Of a DNA stretch of 64,000 nucleotides, positions 22,987-33,400 are shown piece by piece; positions within the stretch are counted from its first letter, which is position 1, and the number at the start of each line of letters is the position of its first letter. The position numbers and the translations under genes are program-made. The DNA is from Ctena decussata (taxonomy: Eukaryota > Mollusca > Bivalvia > Lucinida > Lucinidae), in the NCBI GenBank assembly GCA_963989385.1, contig OZ022503.1, positions 69,848,123 to 69,912,122 of the forward strand, written 5' to 3'. The notes under the pieces were generated by a model. That model was not told the origin of the DNA. It searched no databases and saw only the letters and a program-made list of their open reading frames with translations.

Positions 22987-24284
22987 CTCTCCTTCTAAGA
23001 AAAGGTATTCTTTAAGAATCCTAACATATAAAAAATTAGTCAGCTTTTAAAGAACGAAAATATGACACATTTAAAAAATCTTGCAAAGTATCATAGAAAC
23101 ATTCAGTTATATGTAGAATTACGATCTATATTTTAGGTCAGCCAGTCGTTGAAAAAATAAACATACCAGTTTTCCAAAACCAGGTCTTGTGTTTCGTTTC
23201 GGCAAGACGGGGACCGGGAATCTTGGGATGTATGTGTGAACCAGTTTTGAATGTTGTAGACTCCTTGCCATGTTTGTACATAGCAAGGTCGGAATCTTCA
23301 CCAGATTATACATAATGTTAGAAAATATACACTGATCTGTACATCTGATTACACAATCTTTAAAATCTGTAATAGTTTAACCCAACCATGATTCGCTTTC
23401 ATGCCATTCTTTATTTGTTTGTATATATGTTTCACGATGAGCTAGGTATGCTTAAGGTGTGAATAAAATTGTATTGTATTGTATTATATTATCAAAAAAG
23501 GCAAATAAATGAATAAATTTTGCATTTATCATGACTTACTGCAGTGATTTGCATGTGATGTCAATACAATACGTACAATACAATCTTTATTACTCTCTGG
23601 CATACAGAAGCACACAGCAAGATAATCCTATTAGATATACTAACATAACTGATGTTGAAGTACAAACAAACATTAATGCGAATGTATATTATCATCAATT
23701 TTTTTGACCGTAATTAAATTGAGTATATTTGTTACAATAGGCATAAATTGAAGCCACTTTATATCACCTTGGAAAGCTGGGACCAATGCAACAAGGCTGA
23801 TTTGAGCATAAATCCCATAGCTGCATGTGCTGCACTTGCAGCTGCGAACTTCGTGTGACAAATTCCACGTTGTATACGCCCCGAGATATTGGCCTAGCAA
23901 GCCAAGATACACGTACTTTGATGACCACAAGTCACCATGCATCCGAACTATAAACTGTATTGTTATACATCTCTTTAGTGGGAGATCAACTATGCAGTTT
24001 TATATTTGTATGACTATAACAATTTAGTAAACAAGTTCAACATTCAGAAACAATATAAATGACAGAAATATGTAGATTTGAAACTTATAGAGGTTTCCTA
24101 CGTTACCAGTCCAGAGACAAAAGAAAGGATGCACGGCTTCGAAAGCACCATCTCCTTTGGCTCCTAGCCGAGACGGTAAACTAAATAACTGTTATTTACA
24201 ATCACATAGATATTAGTTAAAAAAAAATAAAAGTTGTACAATACTAGGACAAATGGATTTTTCTAATTTACTGTCTTAATAATA
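22987..24284. other. Repeat-derived stretch with two facing LINE-like tails
   Basis: A (TTGTA)n tail at 23,470-23,490 and an inverse (CAATA)n start at 23,562-23,590 followed by ctttattactctctggcat look like 3' ends of two retroelements meeting head on. Nothing else recognisable. Confidence 0.4.
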
Positions 24285-25350
24285 TCAATAAACGTGCATA
24301 TTTTTTTTAAGTTTCATAGGGTCCCTGATGCTCATTAATTCCTTAAATTTGATGCTGTTTGGATGTTGATAATAACGTTTTAAATACTTTGGTCTCTGCT
24401 CTTGAAAACTTTTACATACTAACACGTAGTGGAACTCGTGGCCTATATCATTATTGCATAATAAACATATTCTTTCTTGCAAAGGAACACTTTTCAAACG
24501 CCCAGTTTCAACGGGTAATCGATGGTTTCTAGTTCTAAAAGCCAGGAAACGCTTACAAGGATAGGTAGACAATATAGACAAATAATGACACTGTTTGAAC
24601 TTTGTTTTAAAAATTCTATAGATATTACTTGTAGATGATATGCCGAATTTTCCTAGCTAGTCTTGGATAAATATATCTTTAATTTTTTTAATACACGCCT
24701 TTACAAACCAATTCGTATTATTAAAACTTTGCGAATATCATATTCCAGCATATCCTAATGAACAAATTAGTGTTTTTTTTTTTTCTCATTATTTTGCCAT
24801 TGCGATTTGAATCCTGTTGTATCATGTAACGCAAATATTACTTTGTATATCATGCATGGTAACCTATAATGTTCACTCAGATCTGTTGCTATAAGTTTGG
24901 ACCAAAATGACACTACCCTAGTTTGTATATCTACAGCTAATGGCATAGCGCCTATATCTCCATAAATCATAGCGATGGGATTGAGTTTTTAAAATTAAAG
25001 ATATATTTATACAATCGTAATTGAACACGTCCCAAAATATCGAAGTTGCCGAAGCCCCACACTTCACGACCGTAAAATAAAATTGGTTTAAAGATCGACG
25101 TCAAAAGGTAGACTTAACTTACGTATTTTTCGTAGAAGAGAAAATAATGCTTTGTTGACTTTGTCCGAGTAAAATACCCAGATATTTATATTATTGTACT
25201 ATTTCAATTTCGACATTATTTAGACAAAATTTCAAAGTTTCCTTTCTTCTTCCTGGACCAAAGATTACAACTTTAGTCTTTAAGACAGTAATCGCGAGTT
25301 TCCATTGACAACAATATTTTTCAAAAACAGAAGATGTCAGAAGATGTTAA
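24285..25350 (-). pseudogene. LINE reverse-transcriptase C-terminal half, broken
   Basis: Minus-strand pieces in order: KTKVVIFGPG, then YYKYLGI, VNKALFSLLRKIRKLSL, EVWGFGNFDILGRVQL, MIYGDIGAMPLAVDIQTRVV and a C-terminal Cys/His part NHRLPVETGR..CLLCNNDIGHEFHY. This is the thumb and zinc-knuckle end of a non-LTR retrotransposon ORF2. Several frameshifts and stops divide it; no intact catalytic YxDD is present. Confidence 0.75.
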
Positions 25351-25514
25351 TTTCATTGCATTTCGGAGGAGAAATTTCAAACTCATTTACCCTAAACAAG
25401 TTTACATACAATCTCCAGTGTTAATGCAATAATAATACTAATAATAAACTCTTACTATTGATTTGAATTGAACAAAATTAAACATTATTGTTGTTTTTAT
25501 TAAATGCAATGGTT

Positions 25515-25793
25515 GTGCTTGTTGTCTTGTTGCTTTACGTCCACGGTAAACACCCATCATCATGCCAGGGGGGGAGAGGGGGCAGTTAACCTAGCCACAC
25601 TATTCCCGGGCAGGCTTAGACCTCCTAAGCGGTTAACCAGTGGTAAGTGCATACACTTTCGCCAGTAACTGACAACTTCTCTTCTTTGAATCAGCGAAAG
25701 GAGAAACGAAAGCATGTGCCCGGACCGGGTAACGAACCCGGGACCTCTGGCTCATAAGTCAGACACGCTTCCGACTGCGCTATGCGGCCCGGC
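25515..25793 (-). repeat. tRNA-derived SINE with full tRNA-like head
   Basis: Minus strand: gccgggccgcatagcgcag start, anticodon-arm-like gtctgacttatgagccagag, B-box region gtcccgggttcgttaccc. The anticodon arm has a mismatch and an irregular loop, and a conserved ~190 nt body follows (shared with 1164-1341), so this is a SINE rather than a working tRNA gene. Confidence 0.7.
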
Positions 25794-25797
25794 TAAA

Positions 25798-27083
25798 TAC
25801 AAACAGCTACTAATGCTCACATTTCGAGACAATGGAAGAAGAATCGGCAATAATAATAATAATAAAAGGGATAATAAATGTCATTATTATTATTATCATC
25901 ATCATCATTATTATTTTTATAAATGCACAAGACACATTTAAAAGCAAATAATTTTCAGATTTCGAAAACTGGCACCTTTCTTTATCTTAAAATCGTAACC
26001 CGGCAGTTATTTCCCCAAAACCAATTAGATGTCAGTAGAAAATAATAATAATAATGAAAATGTAGTTAAAACATTTATTTAATATTTCTGTTACAAATTC
26101 ATAACACATGAAATACCTAGCTGCCTTATGAAGAAGAAAAACAAAAACAAAAAAGAGCTAGACATGATAAATTATCGTTATGTTAAATGGTTATCGATTC
26201 CGTGACAAACGGGTTGGAAGATTCATTTTATGTGCATTTTGATTATTTTCTATGCTTTATTACTGTTATTATTATTGTTTTGTCTATCTGAAATAATTAT
26301 ATAGGATAATAAATCTCATTTCAAATTATTGTATTTATATATTATTCGATTTTAATATATATTAAGATATTATGAATACTTTGATGTGTATCGCTGTATC
26401 TAATATTTGCCCCACGCGTGTGAAGTAAGGCGAAATCTCGCCAAGTCACGGGCTATGAAACTGTAGGGGAGATAACAATATGAAAAATGTCAATTTAACA
26501 AATATCAAAAATAAAATAAAATAAAATCTCATATGCATATTTTCATGATCTGATTATGTTTACTAAAGTTATGCAAATGCTCAAAATGTATTAAAATCTG
26601 CGATGAAGTTAACAGCACAAACTCCATGCCCTACTGCCCAAAATGAGTACGGTCAAAGGGTCATAATTCTGTCAAATTTAGTTTCAGCTCTATCACTGAA
26701 AAAAAAACATGCATGTTTTCATCGGTCATATTTAAAAAAAATAAACAAAAACAAAAAAAAAACAGCCATTGAAAATTGTGGGCAAACTCCATAGTGCGAA
26801 CATAATGGTCATAATGCAGATGTGGGCGTGCCCAAAATGGTTAAGTTAAAAAAAAAACATCATTATGTCAAAATTAATTCTATCTGCGTCACACATCTAC
26901 ATGCACATCTTCATTATATCCATAATCAGTGTACATAGTTTGAAATCAATCCACAGAAACTTGTAGGAAGGTTGATTACACAAATTCTTTACCCAAAAAT
27001 GTGATGAACAAATAAAAGACAGGTAAACACTATCCACCTAGGAGACAGCCCTGACTCTCTCCTTGTCAGAAATAATACAAAAT
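25798..27083. other. Gene-free AT-rich stretch
   Basis: ATT/ATC microsatellite at 25,845-25,925; otherwise low-complexity AT DNA and degenerate interspersed text (ggtcaaagggtcataattct near 26,655). No exon seen. Confidence 0.45.
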
Positions 27084-27346
27084 TTGAGCTGCGACTCGAC
27101 CCCCCCCCCCTCCCCAATAAAGTTGCACCTGCGCCCAGCAAAGACTCAAATCAGCCTGGGCATCCGCTCAGACTGATAAGAGTCTTCGCTGTCCGCACTA
27201 AACTAGCTTAAATCCTTCAGCGCAGGGTTTAAGCTAGCTCAATGCGGGGCAGCGAAGACTCTATCAGACTGGGGGATGTCCAGGCTGTTCTGAGTCTTGG
27301 CTGGGCTCATATGCCACTTTGTTGGTTTTGTCGTCTCGCGGCTCAA
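27084..27346. repeat. GAGCCGCGACACG fold-back family, copy 4 (degenerate)
   Basis: ttgagctgcgactcgac left end, internal cagcctgggcatccgctcag and agcgaagactctatcagact, right end tcgtctcgcggctcaa. A C-run has grown at the left arm. Confidence 0.75.
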
Positions 27347-27563
27347 CTTACTGGTCTGAGATCGCCCATAGTCTAAAGGTGTATAGGTACACCTCTATGT
27401 TTTTCTTCCATTTTTGTGCGAAGGGCAATAACTTTTGTGACCTCATATTTGCTACCGTGGACGAATAAGACCTTCCAAAATTTAATCTACTCATAAATGT
27501 AAGCGGCTCACTTTAAAGCCTTTTATAAGAAGTTACTAAGTTCTATATGAGAATATGTGAATG

Positions 27564-27566
<3 letters not shown>

Positions 27567-27596
<30 letters not shown>
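27567..27596 (+). repeat. Poly-A run
   Basis: About 30 consecutive A followed by caacaac; could be the tail of a processed sequence, but no target-site duplication or upstream gene copy is evident. Confidence 0.8.
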
Positions 27597-27597
<1 letters not shown>

Positions 27598-28060
27598 AAC
27601 AACTTTTTGATTTCTAAGCAACTGTGGAAAATCTGAAAATACTTCCGCAAAAATATAACTTGGCGGATTGACCTGTTTTCTATTGAATTAAAGTAAGAAA
27701 TGATTAGATTCGTGAAGATACTGCCTTTAACTGCGATTCGCTAAAATCCCTCATTGCAACGGACATGTATTTGTTACACACACAGAAACATGCATGTGCT
27801 TAAAGGCATGCATCTCAAAATTCAAAGCTGATGTTCCACCTAAGTTTGAACCTCTTTATTCTCATACTCTTTTATATGGATTGGGCAAACAGTAAAGACT
27901 CTGACCAGACTGCGCCAACGATTTAATGAACGAGCCTCTATGTTTGTTGCGGCTGAAATCATTTGAATGCAATTGTCACAAAATTTACAGTCAGCTGAAA
28001 TCTACTACACTGCTGATTCACTGAGCATTACAGCAACAACAGCGCATAAACATATATCGA

Positions 28061-28074
28061 GTTTCCATGGCAAC
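28061..28074 (+). promoter_or_regulatory. RFX X-box (ciliary promoter motif)
   Basis: gtttccatggcaac fits the metazoan RFX consensus of two half-sites, GTTNCC and RGYAAC, separated by two bases; only one half-site position departs from the perfect palindrome gttgcc-at-ggcaac. RFX factors switch on ciliary genes from X-boxes usually within about 200 bp of the start. It lies 130 bp before an ATG at 28191 and about 2 kb before the first coding exon of the channel. Functional role is inferred. Confidence 0.5.
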
Positions 28075-28139
28075 CAGGTAACTCACGTAAACTCTTCATT
28101 ATCATCTGTGACAGATTAGAAAGAGACTTAATGAATTAT

Positions 28140-28148
28140 TATAAAATA
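28140..28148 (+). promoter_or_regulatory. TATA-like box
   Basis: tataaaata 66 bp downstream of the X-box; would place a start site near 28,170. The region is AT-rich, so the match alone is weak. Confidence 0.3.
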
Positions 28149-28190
28149 CAAAATGGCGACATCGATTTTCCTATACAAAAGCGAAACAAA

Positions 28191-28383
28191 ATGGAATCTG
28201 ATAGTTTGTGTATAAAAAGGTAATGCTATTTTCTAGTAGAAAGCTCAATATCTGATCGTTTTGATACATTGTTTCTGTTATATGTGTGTTAAATCGCATT
28301 GTTGAATTTTGTGCAGAATTTCATGGCACGAACCAAGAACTCTGCCAGACCTCCAAAAAGTGCTAAAAGTATATACTGCTGGG
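28191..28383 (+). CDS. Candidate two-exon 5' coding segment, unrecognised
   Basis: Exon 28191-28219 (MESDSLCIKR, donor gtaatg) joins in phase to 28317-28383 (acceptor ttgtgcag, donor gtaatt) giving ISWHEPRTLPDLQKVLKVYT and AG. No family recognised. Continuing to the channel exon at 30049 would not keep the channel's frame, so it is either the start of a separate small gene whose later exons I cannot find, or a leader/uORF of the channel transcript. Supported only by splice borders and the X-box upstream. Confidence 0.25.
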
Positions 28384-28539
28384 GTAATTACTTAGGAGTG
28401 ACAGTTGCCTAAATACTGGCACACGTAGCCAGAGCAAACAGTGTAGAGCCAGATCAGACTGTCTTAAAAAGGACTTGGAAAAGTATTCAGACACCATAAT
28501 GCTGGTGCTGAAACCACTGCAGCTGGGGTGTCTTTTTTA

Positions 28540-28700
28540 GCGGCGGTAGTGTAGTAGATAACAAACTGGAATACCAGTCTAGGGGTCGCCGGTTCGATCC
28601 GGCGCTTCTTCAGTTTTTCTGATGAGACTTTAAACCGAGGTCCCCGTCTCCGTATGGACTATGTATTGGTGGGACGCTAAACCCGAGTTCATTCACTCGG
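28540..28700 (+). repeat. tRNA-derived SINE, another family
   Basis: Head gcggcggtagtgtagtagat with B-box gccggttcgatccggcgc, then a unique body with gatgagactttaaaccgagg. Different body from family S. Confidence 0.65.
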
Positions 28701-29003
28701 TTTAAGACAATTAAAAAGTAAAACACAAAATTACGGCAGGAAATAAAGGCATAGAACTTTAAAGTTTTCAGTCACCTAAACAGAGTTTTATTAAAGACTT
28801 GGAACATGAAGTAATTGTATGAAAATATTCTTTGAGAATAGCATGGTAAAGACAAAAGGTGTTTGCCATGGTGTCATCTGAAATATCTCCGCTCTTACCA
28901 TGCACAGATTTCCCCCGCAAAATTCCCCATAGAACATGGCTGCTTAAGCGAGTATTACAAAGGTGACCCAGTAAGCAGGTATGGCTATTTTTATTGTCAT
29001 TAA

Positions 29004-29004
29004 C

Positions 29005-29044
<40 letters not shown>
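29004..29044 (+). repeat. (AAT)n microsatellite
   Basis: About 13 uninterrupted AAT triplets. A related AAT/ATT block at 29,351-29,426 borders the next SINE and MITE. Confidence 0.9.
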
Positions 29045-29046
<2 letters not shown>

Positions 29047-29129
29047 CATAATTATAAATAATAATGTAAATAATAATAAGATATTATTATCATTATCAAT
29101 TATCATATTACGAAACAAAAATAGAGAGG

Positions 29130-29356
29130 GGGCCTGTTCAAATAGTTAGAGACGCTCTGGTATGGTGCAAAAGTCCGCTGGTTCAAATCCTGGTTGGACC
29201 AAACTGTCAACCAAGTATCAAATGGGTACCTTTTTCAAATCGGGGAAGGATAAGGCAGTGAAAAAAGAAAAGGTGGGCTCCGCCTTTTATATGCTGTGTC
29301 CAAGATAGGGTGGGCCTCAAACCCGTACTGCCCTTATGCTGTGGAAAACCTTTACC
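29130..29356 (+). repeat. tRNA-derived SINE, family of 1345-1600
   Basis: A-box-like caaatagttagagacgctc, B-box gctggttcaaatcctggttg, body gggaaggataaggcagtgaa and tail tggaaaacctttacc ending in an ATT microsatellite. Confidence 0.7.
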
Positions 29357-29433
29357 TCATTAATGATTATGATAATGATAATAATTATAATAATAATAAT
29401 ATTATTATTATCATTATTATTATTATAGATATC

Positions 29434-29990
29434 TTAAAGGTAGGTTCCTGTACTTTGGAATGCATCATAATTTTGATGATCTTTCATCCAAGTTGTTGGA
29501 CAGCACTTATAAAAGGGAATGAATAAGTTTCACTAAAAAGTGTAAATCAAAAAAATATTAGAAAAGTTGTTTTGCAAGGGATTTCCTAACTCTGCTTCGC
29601 ACACCAGTTAGCGCTATTTTTAGTTCGCGCCAAAAATAGATAACACAGCTGAGGTCATGCTGCATTGCATTTTGGGATAGTTTTAACCCATCCACCATGC
29701 CAGGACCTCTAGGAGAGCTCACGACAAGGGAAAATTGACCTTTGGAGAATGGCATCAGAAATCGCGCACTTATAGACATAATAAACATAGTTATTTTTAG
29801 AACTGGAATTCCAACGGAAGAAAATGAACCAAAAGGGAAAACGACTATTTTCTTCAATATCTGACGAGTTTCTCAGGAGCAACACATTCAGAAATATAAG
29901 AGAATTCAATACTGCTCAGAAAAAGACGAAATGATTTTGTGGACATAATTGTTATCGCTAGTACAGGAACCTACCTTTAATATCATTATT
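29434..29990. repeat. MITE inserted in an ATT microsatellite
   Basis: Inverted ends cttaaaggtaggttcctgta / tacaggaacctacctttaat at 29,434 and 29,990, with ATTATT sequence on both outer sides. ~557 bp, no transposase. Lies 58 nt before the channel's first coding exon. Confidence 0.75.
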
Positions 29991-30048
29991 ATTGTTATCA
30001 TAATTCCAATGAAAAAGCAAAATTAGTGTTGTTGTTGATATTTAACAG

Positions 30049-30468
30049 GTAACATGGAAGAGAAAAAAGGGTCCCCAGGTGAACTGACAGTACGCAGCAA
30101 TAATTCTCGGACACCCGTTATACAAGTCACCTTACCAAATGTACCTGATGAACAAGAGGGAAGTCCTTACTCAGAGCCTCGGGAGGAGGGTGTTGACAAC
30201 CCCGCCTTTCACCGCGGAAGTGTGGACATCACGCCAACGCTCACACCCCAGCCTAATCAATCCCGATCTTCTTCTATCTTCGTGTTTGATCCGGAGTGTT
30301 CGAGCCTGTACTCGAGGCGCGGTAGTTCTGCAGTTTACTCCCGTAGAGGAAGCTACACTCTTGACACCAGTAATCCTAGGACGCCCATGCCCGTAATCTC
30401 CCGGACAGGTAGCCAGGGACAGAATCCAAGTGAGAAGTCAAGCTTGACCGTGCCCACTATAGTCACAA
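30049..30468 (+). CDS. Channel exon 1 (first coding): cytosolic N-tail
   Basis: Acceptor ttaacag, ATG at 30054 ([15 protein letters not shown]), donor gtaaga after 30468, phase 1. 138 codons rich in Ser, Pro and Arg with a duplicated YSRRGS (SRRGSSAV and SRRGSYTL), each matching the PKA/PKG consensus RRxS. The acceptor in front means at least one untranslated (or upstream coding) exon exists. The open frame runs a few codons past the donor to a TAA and is probably intron there. Confidence 0.6.
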
Positions 30469-33400
30469 GTAAGACTTTTGATAATAACTAACCAGGGCCC
30501 AAGGTTATAAAACTTTTTTCATGCTCAGCTCAGCTGAGCACGGAATTTTACCTGCTATAGATAGCAAATTACTGATAAGTACAGTTGTTTTCTTGCTCAG
30601 ATTAGCTGATTATGAAATTATCTCTACTTATGAATGTTGGCATTTTCATATTCATAAGCAGAGAAAATAATATGCTCAGCTGAGGTGAGCACACACAAAC
30701 TTTTATAACGTCGAGGCCAACCAGTCGATCACACGCTCAGTCATTTACTCAGTAATTAATCAACAAACATGCGACATGCATAGTAGGAATTCAGTCGTTG
30801 CTCCGCCAGTTAACAAGCATACTATGGATTCAATCATTAATTCAGCATAATGTGAATTCCACCATGTACTCTGCGAATCAAGCCGCATATAATGCATAAA
30901 TGTAATTCATTTAGCCGATCAACAAGCATAAATGCATTCCGTCATTCGCTCAGACAGTCAGCATGCATATTATGGACATTTTCCAGAGAACAGAACAATT
31001 TCTACGGGCTGTAGAAATTCAAAGCGAGTATTTGTACAAGGTACCAATAGTAACAGAATGTATCACCTTCATCAGCAAGCCAATCACTTACTATGCATTA
31101 TATATCATTCACTCAGCCAGACGCAGTCAGTCATTTGCTCAGCCAATTGAGAAGCATATTATGTTTTTGGTCATTCAGCCTACTCAGCCAAACGATACGC
31201 ACATTAGGAGTTTTGGACGTATGAGTTGGAATAACGCCGGACAGGAGCCCGGCGTATTTATTTATGTTGACTTTGTGATCAAGTGTTCTTCCTAGCCTTT
31301 GGGGTGACCAATGGGGTTAACTAATATTATTATTATGATTCGTACTTTTGGTAGATGAAAACAATAAAAATATGTATCTGTCACTGCCATGCTGAAGGAT
31401 AGGAAACACTTGATTGATTTGGCTTGTGATTATCTGAGTTTCTCGGGATTAATTTGATATTTCCCCTAACGGACCTCAAACTGTCACAAGTATTCGGCCT
31501 TTGATGTATTTCGTACATTGAATATTCGCGAATAATTCACCTTTGGTGTATATGAAAAGTTCAATTTTCAGTTTCATTGAAGGTGAAGGTAAAGGTCATA
31601 TACCCAGACATAATTGCATTTAAGTATCTCCGAGTTTTCAAGGGTGCAAATTTTGGCCAGTTAACCCACATGTATAACATCATAACTCAAATATAGTCCG
31701 GACGCGATAAGTTGGCAATGATACTGCTTTGTGTTTATTTTGATTTGGTGACTGATTGGCTATATAGCAGAGTTCAGGTTACCGAACTCACGGGAATGAA
31801 AGAATACATTTGAATAATTTTGTTACTATAAATTTTGTTATCAATGATATTCTTAAACTAGAGACAGTTCCTGTCTTTAAGCTTTCAAAAAGTGTCATTT
31901 AGATAAATTAGAACTTCCAGTTAACCGTAATGTGCCATTATGACCATAGATCAAGAAGTTACATGAACTGCACCGTAATGATATAGATCGCCGACGGTAT
32001 TTTGGACGCTCAGCAAACAATAACATAAACACACAAAGGTGAAACAGGTAAGAAGGATATGGACTCGTCCAAAGGTAAAAGTCAAGTTTGTCTACTTATA
32101 TATCAAAAACATAATTGTCACTATACAAGCAGTGGCGGAAAGGATACAGCACAGCAGTTAATAGGTTTAAATAATAATACGTCACAAACGTATTGGCTAT
32201 AATTTAAATGTTATGCGACAGTCTGCATGCTTAGTGATTAACCCAATCACGGTTGATAACTTTGCTGCACTCTTTAATTGCACACCGGGGGATCGGTCGT
32301 CAGACTCTATGATGGCCCCGACCTAAAGCTATATTTTTAGTTGGTTGGGACCGGAGCCTTTTTGTCTGTTGCTTGGTCCACCGGGGCTCAATTGGTGACC
32401 TTCTTTTGCTTAAGATTTCCAGTGGGGTTGTTTGGCAGGACAGGGATCTCCACCTGTCAGACGGCCCGTTGTATCTGTTGAGTCCTCGTCTTTGCTTCTT
32501 CATGGTGTTGAAATTTGATTTATGTGTTTACCGTGATGATTCATTGACGAGTTAGAGGGTTATCATGCGAACCGAACAACCAACTAAATGTTTTGTACCA
32601 CTTCAGAAACTGAGGGTGAGGTTGGGCCTGTAAAATCGATTTAAGTCCCCCAGTAATTCATTACTGACCGTTCCAAGGCGGTAGTTCTGTTGTGGTTCTC
32701 TGTTGCCTGTTTTTGGTGTCAGAGTTTCTGTGATGTTTTACCTTATGTATGTTCTTATTATTTTTGGTTCGGTTTGGGTTGCTGAGTGGCCACCTTTTGG
32801 GAACAAGCTGCTCACTCGGTTGGCCATATGTTCTCTGTATCTTGATTATTTGTAATCTTAGTTGTTTCCAACTATGGTTTGAGGGCTGGATTTGGATTTT
32901 GATTGTTTCAGTTCCTGGTCTTTGCATACTTTTTACTTTTAAATAGTATCGTGATGGGCTCGAGTCCCACCATTATTTTTTTGCATTTAATATGAAAATG
33001 TTTATTCACAAATGTATAGAATTTCTTCGTGCAAATTTTAGTGAGTATTAAATGAGTATTATATAAGAAAGTTTCCAATTGAACATTTCGAACTTTTACT
33101 TGCTGTTAGACAGACGTCTTATATTAAAATGAGTCACACAAAATTATCAGTCGTACAAAATGTTCTGAANNNNNNNNNNNNNNNNNNNNNNNNNNNNNNN
33201 NNNNNNNNNNNNNNNNNNNNNNNNNNNNNNNNNNNNNNNNNNNNNNNNNNNNNNNNNNNNNNNNNNNNNNNNNNNNNNNNNNNNNNNNNNNNNNNNNNNN
33301 NNNNNNNNNNNNNNNNNNNNNNNNNNNNNNNNNNNNNNNNNNNNNNNNNNNNNNNNNNNNNNNNNNNNNAAGAGTTAATCAAAGCTAAATAATAAATTCA

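Noticed and set aside
25714..25793. Functional tRNA gene on the minus strand
   Set aside because: Anticodon arm is mismatched with an irregular loop, and a SINE body shared with 1164-1341 follows.
27567..27596. Processed pseudogene ending in the poly-A run
   Set aside because: No gene-like sequence upstream and no flanking target duplication seen.
29558..29909. Minus-strand frames of 99 and 66 codons
   Set aside because: They lie fully inside the MITE 29434-29990 and show no family signature or splice borders.
28191..30468. Direct in-frame fusion of the 28.2-28.4 kb exons to the channel N-tail
   Set aside because: The join gives phase 0 into an exon that needs phase 1 for its long frame; reading through stops after about a dozen codons.
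32300..32950. Several overlapping frames of 60-88 codons on both strands
   Set aside because: Region is a dispersed repeat found in at least three other places; frames on both strands cannot all be real and none is recognised.
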